A stretch of DNA of 64,000 bases from Salinigranum rubrum (GCF_002906575.1 NZ_CP026309.1:2728001-2792000); one strand, 5' to 3'; counted from the stretch's first letter, positions 45,525 through 56,098 are shown. Notes: a model not told the origin generated them from the letters alone. Numbers and translations: made by a program.

Positions 45525-48461
45525 CTAGTCCTCAACGAACGCGACACCAGTGATTTCGAATCGTGCGCCGCCCAGAGAACCCTCCGTCACAGAGACCTCC
45601 CAGCCGTGTGCGACAGCCACCTGTTCGACGATGGAGAGCCCAAACCCGGTCCCGCCCGTTTCGGTCGAAAAGCCGGCGTCGAAGACCTCTTCGCGCAGGT
45701 CGTCGGGAATGCCGCGACCGTCGTCCTCGACGAAGAACCCGCCGTCCATTTCACCGACGGTGATCGTCACGTCCGCACCGCCGTGTACGACAGCGTTTCT
45801 GAAGAGGTTCTCGAACAGCTGTCGGAGTCGGCTTTCGTCCGCACGGATGGTTCGGTCGATATCGACCGAGAGTGTCGCTGTGCCCGTCTCGACAGTGCGC
45901 CAGCAGGTGTCCACGAACCCCGCGAGGTCGACAGCGGACACGTCGTGGAGACTCTCGCCTTGTCGTGCCAGCGTGAGGAGATCATCGATGAGCGTTCGCA
46001 TCCGTTCGTGCGCCCGGCGGATGCTGGCGAGTCGCTCGCTGTCACACTCCCGGCGAGCCAGTTCGAGGTTCCCCTCGGCCACAGCCAGCGGGCTTCGAAG
46101 GTCGTGGCTCACGATACTCGTGAACTCGTCGAGTCGTTCGTTCTTCCGCTTCAATTCGCGCTCGGTCTCCTTTCGCTCCGTGATGTCCGATAAGACACCG
46201 GGGAACCTGAGCGGCGTCCCGTCGTCGTCACACGCGACGTGTCCACGGGCGACGACCCAGCGGAGTTCACCAGCAGCGTTCCACACACGATACTCCTCCT
46301 CGTAGGAGCCACATTCGTCGAGCACCGCCTGTATCCGTCGTTCGATGCGGTCGCGGTCTTCCTCGTGGATCGATCGAAGGAAACGGTCGAGCGAGACACC
46401 GTCACGGGCTTCGTCGGGATCGACACCGAACTTCCTGGCGAATTCTGGACCGGCGACTAACTCGTTTTCTGGCACATGCCATTCCCATGTCGCGACCTCA
46501 CCGGCTTCGACCGCGGCCTCCAACTGTGACTTCGCTCTGTCCAGTTCTTGCTCCCGCCGTTTCTGGTCGGTGATGTCCTGGATGTAGCCGCGCACCACTG
46601 ACGAAGTGTCGCTATCTTCCATCGGCTTGCCGTGGATTCGAACCCACCGCTCGTTGTCCTGGGCGGTGAGCAGTCGCGCTTCGAGGTCGTAGCTCTCGCC
46701 GCGCTCGAGCGCGCTGGTGACGGCTCGCTCGACCGATTCACGGTCGTCCGGGTGGAAGAACGAGAGCCCCTTCTCGAGGGTAGGGTCGAACGAGTCATCC
46801 ACCTCGTGGATCCGACGAGTGCCGTCTGTCCACACGACGTTGTCGTCGGCATCGAACTCCCACGCGCCGAGACTCCCGAGCCGTTCGGCCTCGGTGAAGA
46901 ACTCCCAGATCCGTTCGAGGTCGCGTTCGCGCTCCTTGCGTTCGGTGACCTCCCGGTCGGAAACGATGAGTGAAACGACCTCGCCGACGTCGTTGAGGAC
47001 TGGTCGAAAGACGCCCTCGACAGTGTACGGTTCACCATCCGGTCGCACGAGGTCGAGGTCGAACTCGACGTACTCACCGTTGGCTGCTCGATCGATCCAC
47101 GTCCGGATGTCATCCTGCACCGCGTCCGAATGCTCGAACCACGGCGTCTCCCAGAACGGGATTCCGATCAGTTCCTCCGACGTCGCGTCGACGTACTCCA
47201 TCGCCGTCCGGTTGATGTCACGGACGGTGCCGTCGGTATCGAGTAACCCGACCAGGATGTTCGGGTCGTTGAAAACCGCCTGATACCGCCGTTCCTTCAG
47301 CTGGAGTTCCTGTTCGCGCGTCTTACGCTCGGTGATGTCACGGTTGTTGACCACGACACCCTCGATTGCGGGATTGTCGAGCTGATTCGTCCCGCGAACC
47401 TCGAGCCAGCACCACTCGTCGGCAGCGGTGCGGAAGCGGAATTCGGCGGTAAGCGTCGCTCCGGGTTCGGTAACGAGCTCACGAAACGCCTCGAGAGCCC
47501 GATCGACGTCGTCGGGATGGACGTAGTCGAACGCGTGTTCGCCGATCAGTTCCCCCGGTTCGTAGCCGAGTATCCGCGTGATCGACGGACTCCCGTACTT
47601 GATCGTCCCGGAGTCGTCGAGGACGGTGACGATATCCGTCGAGTTCTGCAGGTAGGCCTCGTACTGCTCTAACTCGCGTTCCCGTTGCTTCCGCTCGGTG
47701 ATGTCTCTGGCTAACCCGAGCACGCGGGTGCCGCTGTCATCCGAGGTGACGTACATATGGTCTTGCAACCAGCGCACGCTCCCGAGGTCCGGGTTCGTTC
47801 GATATTCGATGACGGCGTGGTCCTGGTCGCTCGTTCGGAGTCGCTCGTAAGACGCTCGAATCCGTGCACGGTCGTCCGGATGCACGAACCGTTCGAAGTA
47901 CTCCCGCTTGGTCGAGATGCGCTCGGGATCCAGCTCGAAAAACGATTCGACCGCACCGTGTCGTGATACCGTACCCGTCTCGAAGTCCATCTCGAAGATC
48001 ACCGACTCGGTCTCTTCGAGAGCGAGTTCCATCCGCTCGCGCATCCGCCTGCGCTCACGCTCCGCACGCGCTCCCTCCACGGCGTTCCGAATCCGGTTCG
48101 CCAGGATCGTGTACTGGTCGGTACCGTGTTCCTTCTGGAGGTAGTCGGTCACGCCGGCAGAGATCGCGCGACTCGCGATCTCCTCGCTCCCCTTGCCGGT
48201 GAAGAGGATGAACGGGAGGTCAGGATACGTAGCGCGGACGGCTTCGAGGAACTCGAGCCCGTTCGTTCCCGGCATGTCGTAATCGGAGACGACGCAGTCG
48301 AAGTGCCCGTCGGCAAGTCTTTCGAGCCCCGCTTCAGCACTTGTCGCGGACTCGACGGTGAACCGGTCGTCCTCTCGCTCGACGAAGGCTCCCGCCAACG
48401 CTGCGAAGTCCGGTTCGTCGTCGACGTGAAGAACGTGGATATCCCCACCGATAGATTGCAT
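45525..48461 (-). CDS. Hybrid sensor histidine kinase: REC-(PAS)5-HisKA-HATPase
   Basis: A 978-residue soluble kinase. An N-terminal receiver domain has the acidic HVDDEPDF site and phospho-acceptor Asp60 in CVVSDYDMPG. Five PAS domains follow, each closing with a DITERK or DITDQK-type motif (ARDITERKQRERELEQYEAY and relatives). The HisKA His is in FTSIVSHDLRSPLAVAEGNL, and the HATPase N, G1 and G2 boxes are in NAVVHGG, FFVEDDGRGIPDDL and STETGGTGFGLSIVEQVAVA. No membrane helix is seen, so it senses cytoplasmic cues. The start MQSIGGDIHVLHVDDE was chosen because the receiver begins there. A TATA-like gtttattc lies 23-28 bp upstream. No cognate response regulator gene is adjacent. Confidence 0.9.
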   Translation of the reverse strand: MQSIGGDIHVLHVDDEPDFAALAGAFVEREDDRFTVESATSAEAGLERLADGHFDCVVSDYDMPGTNGLEFLEAVRATYPDLPFILFTGKGSEEIASRAISAGVTDYLQKEHGTDQYTILANRIRNAVEGARAERERRRMRERMELALEETESVIFEMDFETGTVSRHGAVESFFELDPERISTKREYFERFVHPDDRARIRASYERLRTSDQDHAVIEYRTNPDLGSVRWLQDHMYVTSDDSGTRVLGLARDITERKQRERELEQYEAYLQNSTDIVTVLDDSGTIKYGSPSITRILGYEPGELIGEHAFDYVHPDDVDRALEAFRELVTEPGATLTAEFRFRTAADEWCWLEVRGTNQLDNPAIEGVVVNNRDITERKTREQELQLKERRYQAVFNDPNILVGLLDTDGTVRDINRTAMEYVDATSEELIGIPFWETPWFEHSDAVQDDIRTWIDRAANGEYVEFDLDLVRPDGEPYTVEGVFRPVLNDVGEVVSLIVSDREVTERKERERDLERIWEFFTEAERLGSLGAWEFDADDNVVWTDGTRRIHEVDDSFDPTLEKGLSFFHPDDRESVERAVTSALERGESYDLEARLLTAQDNERWVRIHGKPMEDSDTSSVVRGYIQDITDQKRREQELDRAKSQLEAAVEAGEVATWEWHVPENELVAGPEFARKFGVDPDEARDGVSLDRFLRSIHEEDRDRIERRIQAVLDECGSYEEEYRVWNAAGELRWVVARGHVACDDDGTPLRFPGVLSDITERKETERELKRKNERLDEFTSIVSHDLRSPLAVAEGNLELARRECDSERLASIRRAHERMRTLIDDLLTLARQGESLHDVSAVDLAGFVDTCWRTVETGTATLSVDIDRTIRADESRLRQLFENLFRNAVVHGGADVTITVGEMDGGFFVEDDGRGIPDDLREEVFDAGFSTETGGTGFGLSIVEQVAVAHGWEVSVTEGSLGGARFEITGVAFVED

Positions 48462-48767
48462 CCGTTTGGACTCCCCTGAAACGAATAAACACACCGGCGT
48501 AAAAACTCACGGGGAGGCGAGTATAGTTCAGGAGTGTCTGAGAGGGATGAAAGGACAGTTATATTGTGTGTTCAAAAATACCCGATACGATATTTTATTT
48601 GGCTATTTCATATCAACTCAGTCCATAACGGGAGCGATGACCGAAGCGAAGCGTCCGATCGGTCCCCCCGATCACTCGGCAACCTCTCTCAGCCCACCCC
48701 TTCAGGGATGAGAGGATGTCAATTCTCTCGGAGAGAGATCCGCGTCGGTCGTGGTCGTGTGCGCAGT
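48462..48767. other. 306-bp AT-rich intergenic region with a hairpin
   Basis: The left part carries the kinase promoter; the middle (48550-48620) is strongly AT-rich. A hairpin with stem cctctc/gagagg and inner ccc/ggg pairs at 48683-48715 lies about 50 bp beyond the stop of the minus-strand membrane gene and may end its transcript. No coding frame stands out. Confidence 0.45.
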
Positions 48768-50520
48768 TCAACACCCCTGCCCGGCGGGGTCCACCGGCAG
48801 TGAAATCGTCACCGGGTCGCGGCCCGTGTTCACGTACACGACCTGCCGACCCCCGAGCCACTCCTCGTATCGCTCCTCGGAGACGGTGTCGGGGCGAAGG
48901 GGAACAGGTGTGCGCCCGTGGTCGTCCACGACTCCTGCGACAAGACGGGACACGTCGGGCTCGCACCGCCGGAGACCCAACTCGCCGTCGCGGACACGCC
49001 CGTCTCGCTCCGGAAGTAGTGGATACCCGACCGAGAGAGGGAGTGGTCGGTGGTCCACGGCCCCTCCGTCCGCTCGGAGGCGAACGCGACGCCCCGGAAC
49101 TCCGAGTCGAACGTCGTACTCGGGTACGACCCCGTGTCGAGATTGATGTACGCGAACGGGAGGCTGCCGACGGTGGCGACGAGGACGACGAGGACGACGA
49201 GCGTGCGGACGACAGAGCGGGAACCCGGGAGCGACACGCTACCCGTGTCGACGCCACGAGCCAGCAGACGGGCGACGACGAGGCCGACCAGGATGGCGAG
49301 CGGGAGGTGGCCGAACGTCTGACCGCGAATCGCCGTCCCGACGTACTCGGGCGTCAGCGCGGCGGTCAGCGAGAAGCCGAGGAGGGCGAGCGGTCCCGCG
49401 AGCAGGCCGACCACGAGTGCACCCGCAGGACGCTGCGGCGAGAGGAGCCCCATGCCGAGTGCCCCGACGAGCAACGGAAGCGCGAGCGACAGCACCGGAA
49501 CCAGTACTAAAAGCGGCGTCTGCGGCGTCCCCGGGTAGACGGCGATGAAGACGTTCACGACGGTGACGGCGTAAAACACCAGAAGGGGAACGACCACGGC
49601 GAGAGCGCGCGCCCGCGACGAGGTGGTCCACGCCCACGCGACGCCGACGACGAGGATGATGACCCACGCGAGGAACAGCCCCGGGAACGCCGTGATGCGG
49701 TCGACGTACGCGAGTTGCATCACCGTGGCGGCGAGTTGGTAGTAGGTCCCGAAGTAGAGCCAGAACCCGGCGGCGACGAGGCCACCGCCGACGAGCGTCC
49801 GACGGCCCGGGTTGCGGACGGCGTGGGCCACGACGAGGCCGACCATCGAAAGGGCGGCGACGAGCGTCGAGAGGATGTGCAAGAGCGGCATCGTCACGAG
49901 GAGGAGGCCGAGCACCACCCCCAGCGTCTCGTCCTGCGCCCATCGGCGAGCCAGAGATGCAACGCGAGCAGCAAGAGCGGGATGAGGACGTACGCCATCA
50001 CCTCCTCGTCGGCGACCATCGTTCGGCGGAGGTAGATGCCGTCGAGCGCGAGGAACGCCCCCGTCGCGACGACGGCGGCCGAGACGCGTCGGCGCGGCCA
50101 GTCGAACTCGCTCGCGACGCGGTGGGCGACCGCGATTCCCGTGAAGACACCCCCGACCCCGATGAGCGACGAGAGCGGCTGGGTGACGCGGAGCGGGTCC
50201 ACACCGACGACGGCCGAGACGCTCGCGATGAGGCCGGTGTAGACGAAACTGTCGACTCGGAACTCGGGGATGGGATACGCGCCCGTCCGGAGCGCTTCGG
50301 TCGCGAACCACGCGTACTGGAAGCCGTCCGTCGTCGCCGGGTGCGGACTCCAGTACAGCGGGAGGAATCGCGCGACGGCAGCGACGGCCAGCAGGAACGC
50401 GATGGCGAGTCCGCGGCGACCGCGCGTGCCCAGGCCGTGCCCGTGGCCCAGCGCGGTCGTGGTTCGCGTTCTCGGCTCGGTCGACCCGCGCGTCGAGCCG
50501 TGGTGCTCGACGTCAGTCAT
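48768..50520 (-). pseudogene. GT-C-like (PMT/STT3-type) membrane protein, two frameshifts
   Basis: One membrane protein of about 580 residues. It starts at ATG 50520 with a polar N-terminus, then helices and the acidic external loop ATTDGFQYAWFATEALRTGA. Near 49935 the frame changes to DETLGVVLGLLLVTMPLLHI and seven or more helices, then LPFAYINLDTGSYPSTTFDS. At a G4 run (48891-48894) one missing base shifts it to DTVSEERYEEWLGGRQVVYV and a stop at 48768. The architecture suits an enzyme using lipid-linked sugars. The start overlaps the stop of the ABC permease by 8 bp, so they form one operon. Each break is repaired by a single base. Confidence 0.72.
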
Positions 50521-53500
50521 CGCTCCCCACCTCCGACTGGGTCATCCCCGGACGATCTGGGCGCTTGGGTGCCTCCCGGGAGACCGGCGCGAGCAGCGTC
50601 GCCGGAGCGGCGGAGACGAGCGAGAACGCGGCGACGATGGCGCTGAGGAGTGCAAGGGCGAGCGCACAGCCGCCCGCGGCGAGCAGGAGCGTCGGCGAGA
50701 ACGTCGGGCGGAGGACGATGCCGAAGAGGCGGAGTTCGCCGAGCGAGAGCAGGAGCCAGACGAGGGCGCTGGCGATACCGACGGCGAGGACGGCGCTCGC
50801 ACCGCCCACGCGGAGCACGTCGCCGATGACGAGTCGGTAGATGCCTCCGGGCGAGGCACCGACGGCGCGGCGGACGCCCACCTCGTCGCGGGCAGCGTGG
50901 ATACTCCGGGCGAACGAGGCCGTCGTCGCGCCGACGGTCATGAGGCCCACGAGCGCGACCATCGCCGCGACCAGCACCCGGATGTTTCCGAAGACGATGG
51001 TGATCGCCTGAGCGATTCCCCCACCGCTCGATTGCCGGCCGCTGCTGGCGAGCGCCGCGGCCAGCCGTTCGTCACCCTGGACCTCGAACGTCGTCGCGGA
51101 GGTGTTCCGCCCGCTCTGCAAGAGCATCACGGTGTAGCTGCCGGCCGCACGCGGGGGGAGCTGGAGGCGGTGCTCCGCGCTCGCGCCGGGCTGGAGGGTC
51201 AGGTCGCGTTCGGCGGCGTTCTCGCCCTGGACGAGCGTCACAGTCTGCGTGACTGGTTGCTCCCAGGGGTTCTTGAGCGTGGCGACGGCGGTGGGGCGCG
51301 TCGCGATGGAGGGCGTCGAGGGCTGGACGCGGATGCTCGCGGTGAACCGACGTTCGGCTCCCTCGACCACCCGGACATCTGCGCGTGCCCGTTCCTCGCC
51401 ACGGGTCGCCACGACCGTGTAGCTCCCCCCCTCGGGGAACGGAACGCGGACGACGCCCTCGTCGTTCGTCGTCCACGTCCCCTCGCGCCCCTGAAGCTGC
51501 ACCGTCGCGTTGGCGACCGGTTGGCTGCCGCGCACGACGGTCACCTGCGGCTCCGACCCCGGGGGGAGTTCGGCCGGGAGGTCGACGGTCAGCGCGTTGT
51601 TCCCGCCCGAACCGACCTGCACCGACTGACTGTAGCCGGCCACGCGGAGGTCGTACTCACCGGGCTCTCGCGGCGGGAAGGTGAGCGAAACCCCGCGTGT
51701 CTGTCCGGGCTGAAGGTCGAGGTCGAGGTCGCTAGTGTCGTCGCCGAACTGTACGGTGACTTGCTCGTCGATGGGCGCGAGGCCGTAGTTCTGGACGATG
51801 AGCCGGAGCGACGTCTCGTCGTCGTTCGAGTTCGCCGTCACACCGAGTATCGAAAGGGTCGGTCCGCCGCCCGCATCGGCCTCGATCGGCTCGGTTCGGA
51901 TGAAGTTGACCTCGCCCTCTCGGGTGGCTGTGAGGCGCTCCCCGTTTCGAGCGAGACGAGGAGCTGGTCGTCCTCGACGCCCTCGCCGGTGAACACGCCG
52001 ACGAGTTCGACGCGCGTGAACGCCGGTCTGGTGCTGCCCCCGAGCGTGAGCGTGTCGCCGACGCCGACGTTCAGCGTCCGGGCGAGGTCCGCACCGATGA
52101 CGGCCTCGTCGGCGGTCTGTGGCGTGCGGCCCCGAACCAGTTGGGGGTTCGAGACGGACGCGTACGAGTCGTACTCGACGGCGCGAACGAGGAACGGCTC
52201 GCCACGGGAGACCTCGAAGAGCAGTATCTCGGGGCTCGCGGCGATGCCCTGCTGCTGGAGCGTTTCGGCGTACGAGACCGGGACCTTGCTCTCGATGGGG
52301 TGAGAGGCGTCCGCCTCGGTGATGGTCTGTTGGTCGTCGGGAGTGAGAGACGCGAGCGCGCCGCCCGACGCCGCGATGAGGAGGACGAACAGGACGAACA
52401 CCGAGAGCGTCGCCGTCGAGGGGACGAGCGCGTCCCAACTCAAGAGCGTGGGCCGGAGCCGTCGGCGGACCTCGCTGAGGGAGCCACCTCTCGTCGGTAG
52501 CGTGGTCGAGGGGCGCGCGACAGTCGCTGGCGGCGGTCGGACGGCCGGGCGAGCGGCGACGACGCCCGCGAGTCCCCCGAGGAGAACCACGAACGCGCTC
52601 GTCGGGGCGAGCAGTCGAACCGCCTCCGCGGAGACCGAGACGGAGAGGGAGGTCGGTGCCCCGACGAAGACGGCGGCGTTGACCACGCTCCGGACGAGTA
52701 CGAGGCCGAGCGCGTAGCCGAGCGCGACACCGATTCCGGTGAGCAAGAGGGCACGGACGCCGAAGATGGCGTAGACCGAGAGGGGCGACGCCCCGGTCGA
52801 CCGCACGACGGAGATGGTCTCGCGGCGGTCCTCGACGACGACGCGGGTGACGCTGAACGTCGTCACCGCGACGAGGACGCCGCCCGCGAGGCTCGTCAGG
52901 AGGAGGAGGTCGACCAGTTGGCGCGTCCCGAGGACGAAAAAGGCGAGGACGGAGAGGAGCGGCACCGCCTCACCCGAGGGGACGAGCCCCGGACTGTCGG
53001 GTGAGAGGACGAACGCCCCCGTCGGGCCGAGCGATTCGACCGTCGCGGCAGTCGTCACGTACCACCCGTCCGGGACCACGTCCCCTGACGGCCGCGGCGC
53101 GAGCGTGATCTGCTGCGTGCCGGACGCCGTCTCGACCGACCCCTGTACCGTTTGCTGCTGTGTCGTCGCCGCGAGCACGCCGTCGCTCCCCGTCGGCAGG
53201 GCGACGGTCTGCTCGCGGATGCTCACCTCGGGCGGCGGCGCGGGAATCCCGATGACGGTCCGCCGTTCGCCGTCGAGCGAGACCGAAGTGACGGGGAGGA
53301 CGTACTCGCCGCTCCCGGCCGCGGCCCGCGCGTCAGCGACCGAGTCGAACGACTCGACGGTCCCCGGGGAGTCGAAGTCGGCGGCGATGGCGGTCGTCTG
53401 CCCGGCCATCGCTAACCCGAGGAGCGTCACCCCCGTCAGGAACGCGATGGTGACGGCGATGACGAGGACGGCGAGACGGTCGCGGCGCGACCAGCGGAGG

Positions 53501-53523
53501 GCGAGTGCCTGGCGATACCCCAT
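50513..53523 (-). pseudogene. Second FtsX/MacB-type ABC permease, one frameshift
   Basis: Paralogue of the permease at 27635-30760: the same start (REWLTVLVVAITTAFLLG-like helix, here RDRLAVLVIAVTIAFLTGVT), external domain, FtsX core (VVEDRRETISVVRSTGASPL) and DALVPSTATLSVFVLFVLLI. The frame is lost at the C4 run 51940-51943, where one missing base separates LLVSLETG from ERLTATREGEVNFIRTEP. The rest holds a large external domain with Ig-like repeats and a second FtsX core (GVRRAVGASPGGIYRLVIGD). No ATPase is adjacent, so the ATPase at 30894 may serve both. It shares an operon with the GT-C-like protein. Likely intact if the base call is corrected. Confidence 0.78.
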
Positions 53524-53700
53524 TCAGGTAGAGTCTGTCACCGCGACGAGAATAAAGTGTGCGCTCTGATCGTCTTAAATCGTTGAGGACGTTTCATCGG
53601 AACCGCGGTGTCTCTCGGATTCGTACTCGCACCGAAACCAGAGCCGTGTTGAAGACGGTGCGACAACTGTTATCTGCGTTCGGTCGGTGGACTCGACCAC

Positions 53701-53961
53701 ATGGAACTCACCGTCTACGGCCCGCTCCGCTCTGCGACCGGCGAGAAGACGGTACAGGTCGACTCCGAGGGCGAGACGGTCCGCGACGTGCTCGAGGCCT
53801 TCGTCGACGCGTACCCGCGCGCCGGAGCGCATCTCACCGACGACGAGGGAGCCCTGCGGCCGAGCGTCCGCGTACTGGTCGGCGAGCGGAAGGTCGACCT
53901 CGATGAGTCCGTCGCCGACGCGGACTCGATGCAACTGTTCCCGGCGATGCGTGGTGGCTGA
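53701..53961 (+). CDS. MoaD-like small archaeal modifier protein ending Gly-Gly
   Basis: An 86-residue beta-grasp protein: MELTVYGPLRSATGEKTVQV, a helix with TVRDVLEAFVDAYPR, VRVLVGERKVDLDESVADAD and the C-terminus MQLFPAMRGG. The terminal di-Gly is what an E1-like enzyme adenylates, either for sulfur transfer in molybdopterin or tRNA thiolation or for protein modification (sampylation). The family cannot be narrowed further by sequence alone. It is divergent from the ABC permease and stands alone, with no moaE or E1 gene in the window. Confidence 0.85.
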   Translation: MELTVYGPLRSATGEKTVQVDSEGETVRDVLEAFVDAYPRAGAHLTDDEGALRPSVRVLVGERKVDLDESVADADSMQLFPAMRGG

Positions 53962-54025
53962 CCGACGACGAACAATACAGAAAAACGGCGTATCGGGAGT
54001 CGACGGCGCGGGGTTCCGTAAATCC

Positions 54026-55330
54026 TCAGAGGTCGTACTGTGCCTTCACCGTCTCGGCGAGTCCGGCCGCTTCGAGCAACTCCATCGGGGCGAGCATCGA
54101 CAACTGGACGACGCCCGGGAGTCGAGCGATTTCGACACCACCGGTGAACGTACACCGCGAGCGGACCTCTCCTTCGGAGAGACCGAACAGTTCACAGGCG
54201 CGGTCGAAGGCGTTCTGCGTCGCGTCGTTGACCGTCGCGCCAGACCCGATGAACTGGATGGGCCCGGCGTCGTGGAGGTGGTCGACGCCGTAGGCGGCCG
54301 CGAGGTCCTCGCCGGCCGCCCGCTCCTCGTCGGTGTACGGCTTCGCGATGTGCGGGAGGTCCTCCTCGTTCGGGAGGAGCAACGGACCCGGCAGGTCGAG
54401 GCCCTTGATGACCTCGACTTCGAGTTCCGTCCGCCCGCTGACGTCGGTCGTGTGCAGCGAGAGTTCGCCGTCGCCCTGGTTCGCGTGGAGGTCGCCGACG
54501 TAGAGGCCGGCACCCTCGACGCGGACGGGACAGATGAGCGTCGCGCCGGGGCGGACGTCGTTCGAGTCCAGGTGGCCGTCCGTCCGCGCTTCCAGTGCCT
54601 CCTCGTCGGGGAGTCCCCAGTCGTGGCTCGCACCGATGAGGAACTGCCCGAAGTCGCCCGCGTTGTGCGAATCGGGGAGTTCGACAGTCGGCGTCGTCCC
54701 GATGTTGCCGATAAAGGGCTGGAGGCGGCCGAGCGTCCCGGGCATCTCGTCGGGTTCGTACAGGAGGATGGGGTGCTGTCGCGAGTTCTCCGGGAGCGCC
54801 ATCGCCTCGTCTGCCCGTTCGGCCAGGTCGTGTGCGCCCTCGGAACCGACGGTGATACCGACGGTCCGGTCGTCGTCGAAAACCACGGTGTAGCCGTACT
54901 CGAAGCCGAACGAGGAGGCGTTCGCCCCACACTCCGCACAGCGGATCGACTCCTCGCCCGTCCCCTCGACGACCGTCTCGGGCCACGGCGTCCCACACTC
55001 CGGACACTTGTGGTCGACGAAGGGGTCGTCGCCGAAGGCTCCCTCGCGTTCGGCCATGCTCCCGGTACTGGTCGCGATGCTCGTCACCTCGACGTCCTTG
55101 ATGCGGACGACGAGTGCGTCGCCGGGTTCGGCGTTCTCGACGTAGATGGGCCGGGTCACTTCGTGGCCGCCGCGGAACTCGGGGGTGATCATCGGCCCCC
55201 AACACCCCGCGGGCGTGTGCGTTTTGACCGTTCCGCCGTCGCGGACGGTCCCAGCCCACTCCTGGTCGGGACCGACGAGGCCCAGCGTGAACTCGTCTAC
55301 GTCGAGGACGTCTGCTATCTGTTGAGACAT
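54026..55330 (-). CDS. Acetamidase/formamidase family protein with zinc-ribbon insert
   Basis: A 434-residue amidohydrolase of the FmdA/AmdA family, which hydrolyses formamide or short amides. Family motifs: GTVKTHTPAGCWGPMITPEF near residue 40, PRPIYVENAEPGDALVVRI-like strand, ASHDWGLPDEEA and NQGDGELSLHTTDVSGRTEL. The unusual feature is a four-Cys ribbon (C109, C112, C131, C134: KCPECGTPW and RCAECGANAS) inserted before the conserved core. Whether it binds zinc and alters substrate range is unknown. The gene is single and not in an obvious amide-utilisation operon. Confidence 0.85.
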   Translation of the reverse strand: MSQQIADVLDVDEFTLGLVGPDQEWAGTVRDGGTVKTHTPAGCWGPMITPEFRGGHEVTRPIYVENAEPGDALVVRIKDVEVTSIATSTGSMAEREGAFGDDPFVDHKCPECGTPWPETVVEGTGEESIRCAECGANASSFGFEYGYTVVFDDDRTVGITVGSEGAHDLAERADEAMALPENSRQHPILLYEPDEMPGTLGRLQPFIGNIGTTPTVELPDSHNAGDFGQFLIGASHDWGLPDEEALEARTDGHLDSNDVRPGATLICPVRVEGAGLYVGDLHANQGDGELSLHTTDVSGRTELEVEVIKGLDLPGPLLLPNEEDLPHIAKPYTDEERAAGEDLAAAYGVDHLHDAGPIQFIGSGATVNDATQNAFDRACELFGLSEGEVRSRCTFTGGVEIARLPGVVQLSMLAPMELLEAAGLAETVKAQYDL

Positions 55331-55414
55331 ACAGTGTTCGATTCGACTACAGTGTGTTAGCTATTGGTGCTGTCGGGTACCTGGACAAGCCCGCCGCTGC
55401 ATCTGCCAACCGTC

Positions 55415-55999
55415 TCAGCGAACCACGTCGAACCGCGTGGTAGACCGCGAACACGACCGACAGAACCGTGGCTCCCGTTCGTCGAGCGCGTCGAGGTCGG
55501 TCGACTGAGCCAGGACGCAGGTGGCGTCGGTACAGCCGTCCAGTCCGATCATGTGTCCGACGTGCTTGACCGCCTGTACTCGCAACCGGTTCGTAACCAG
55601 TTCGTTCGAACCGCGCGAGAGGAGCGACCGAACCCCCTGTGGCTTCAACCGGTGAGTCGACATCACCGCCCCGTTACCCTCCAGAAACGAACAGCCGAAG
55701 ACGAACGTCTTCTCCGAGATGTGTTCCGTTTCGGCGGCAAACAGGTCCGCCGACGTGACGACGAGGTTGAGCTCACCGTCGCCGTTGGCGCCTGCGAGTG
55801 CCGCGAGTTCGTTACCGTTGTACCGGTCACGGCTGGCGGAGTACGTCCCCTCCGGCAGATCAGCCAACGAGTAGGGTGCGTGGATGGAGACATCGACCCG
55901 GTAATGGTCACGAAGCGCGCTCGCAATCACATCCAGGTCGTTCGAGGAAACGTCTCCGATCGGGAGGATGTCGAGATTCACTAGTTCAACGGTGGACAT
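55415..55999 (-). CDS. Archaemetzincin-family protein with degenerate catalytic motif
   Basis: A 194-residue protein with the archaemetzincin fold (LDILPIGDV at the start, TYSASRDRYNGNEL, FVFGCSFLEGNGAVMSTHRL). The catalytic motif, normally HExxHxxGxxHC, reads KHVGHMIGLDGC (residues 145-156): the first His is Lys145, the catalytic Glu is His146, the third His is Gly155, and only His149 remains. The four structural-zinc cysteines are present (C156, C161, C180, C183). It is therefore probably a folded but proteolytically inactive zinc-protein. A regulatory or binding role, or a pseudoenzyme paralogue, are possibilities. Confidence 0.8.
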   Translation of the reverse strand: MSTVELVNLDILPIGDVSSNDLDVIASALRDHYRVDVSIHAPYSLADLPEGTYSASRDRYNGNELAALAGANGDGELNLVVTSADLFAAETEHISEKTFVFGCSFLEGNGAVMSTHRLKPQGVRSLLSRGSNELVTNRLRVQAVKHVGHMIGLDGCTDATCVLAQSTDLDALDEREPRFCRSCSRSTTRFDVVR

Positions 56000-56098
56000 A
56001 TCCGCACATAAACATTACTTCGAGAGAGAAATATAGAGTGAGATCAAGCTGTTCGAACCCCTAGATTCACGGCTTTCCATAATACATCATACAGAGAC

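Noticed and set aside
46625-46650. tRNA-like ggattcgaacccacc
   Set aside because: It lies inside a PAS domain coding frame of the histidine kinase, and no acceptor, D or anticodon arms can be folded around it.
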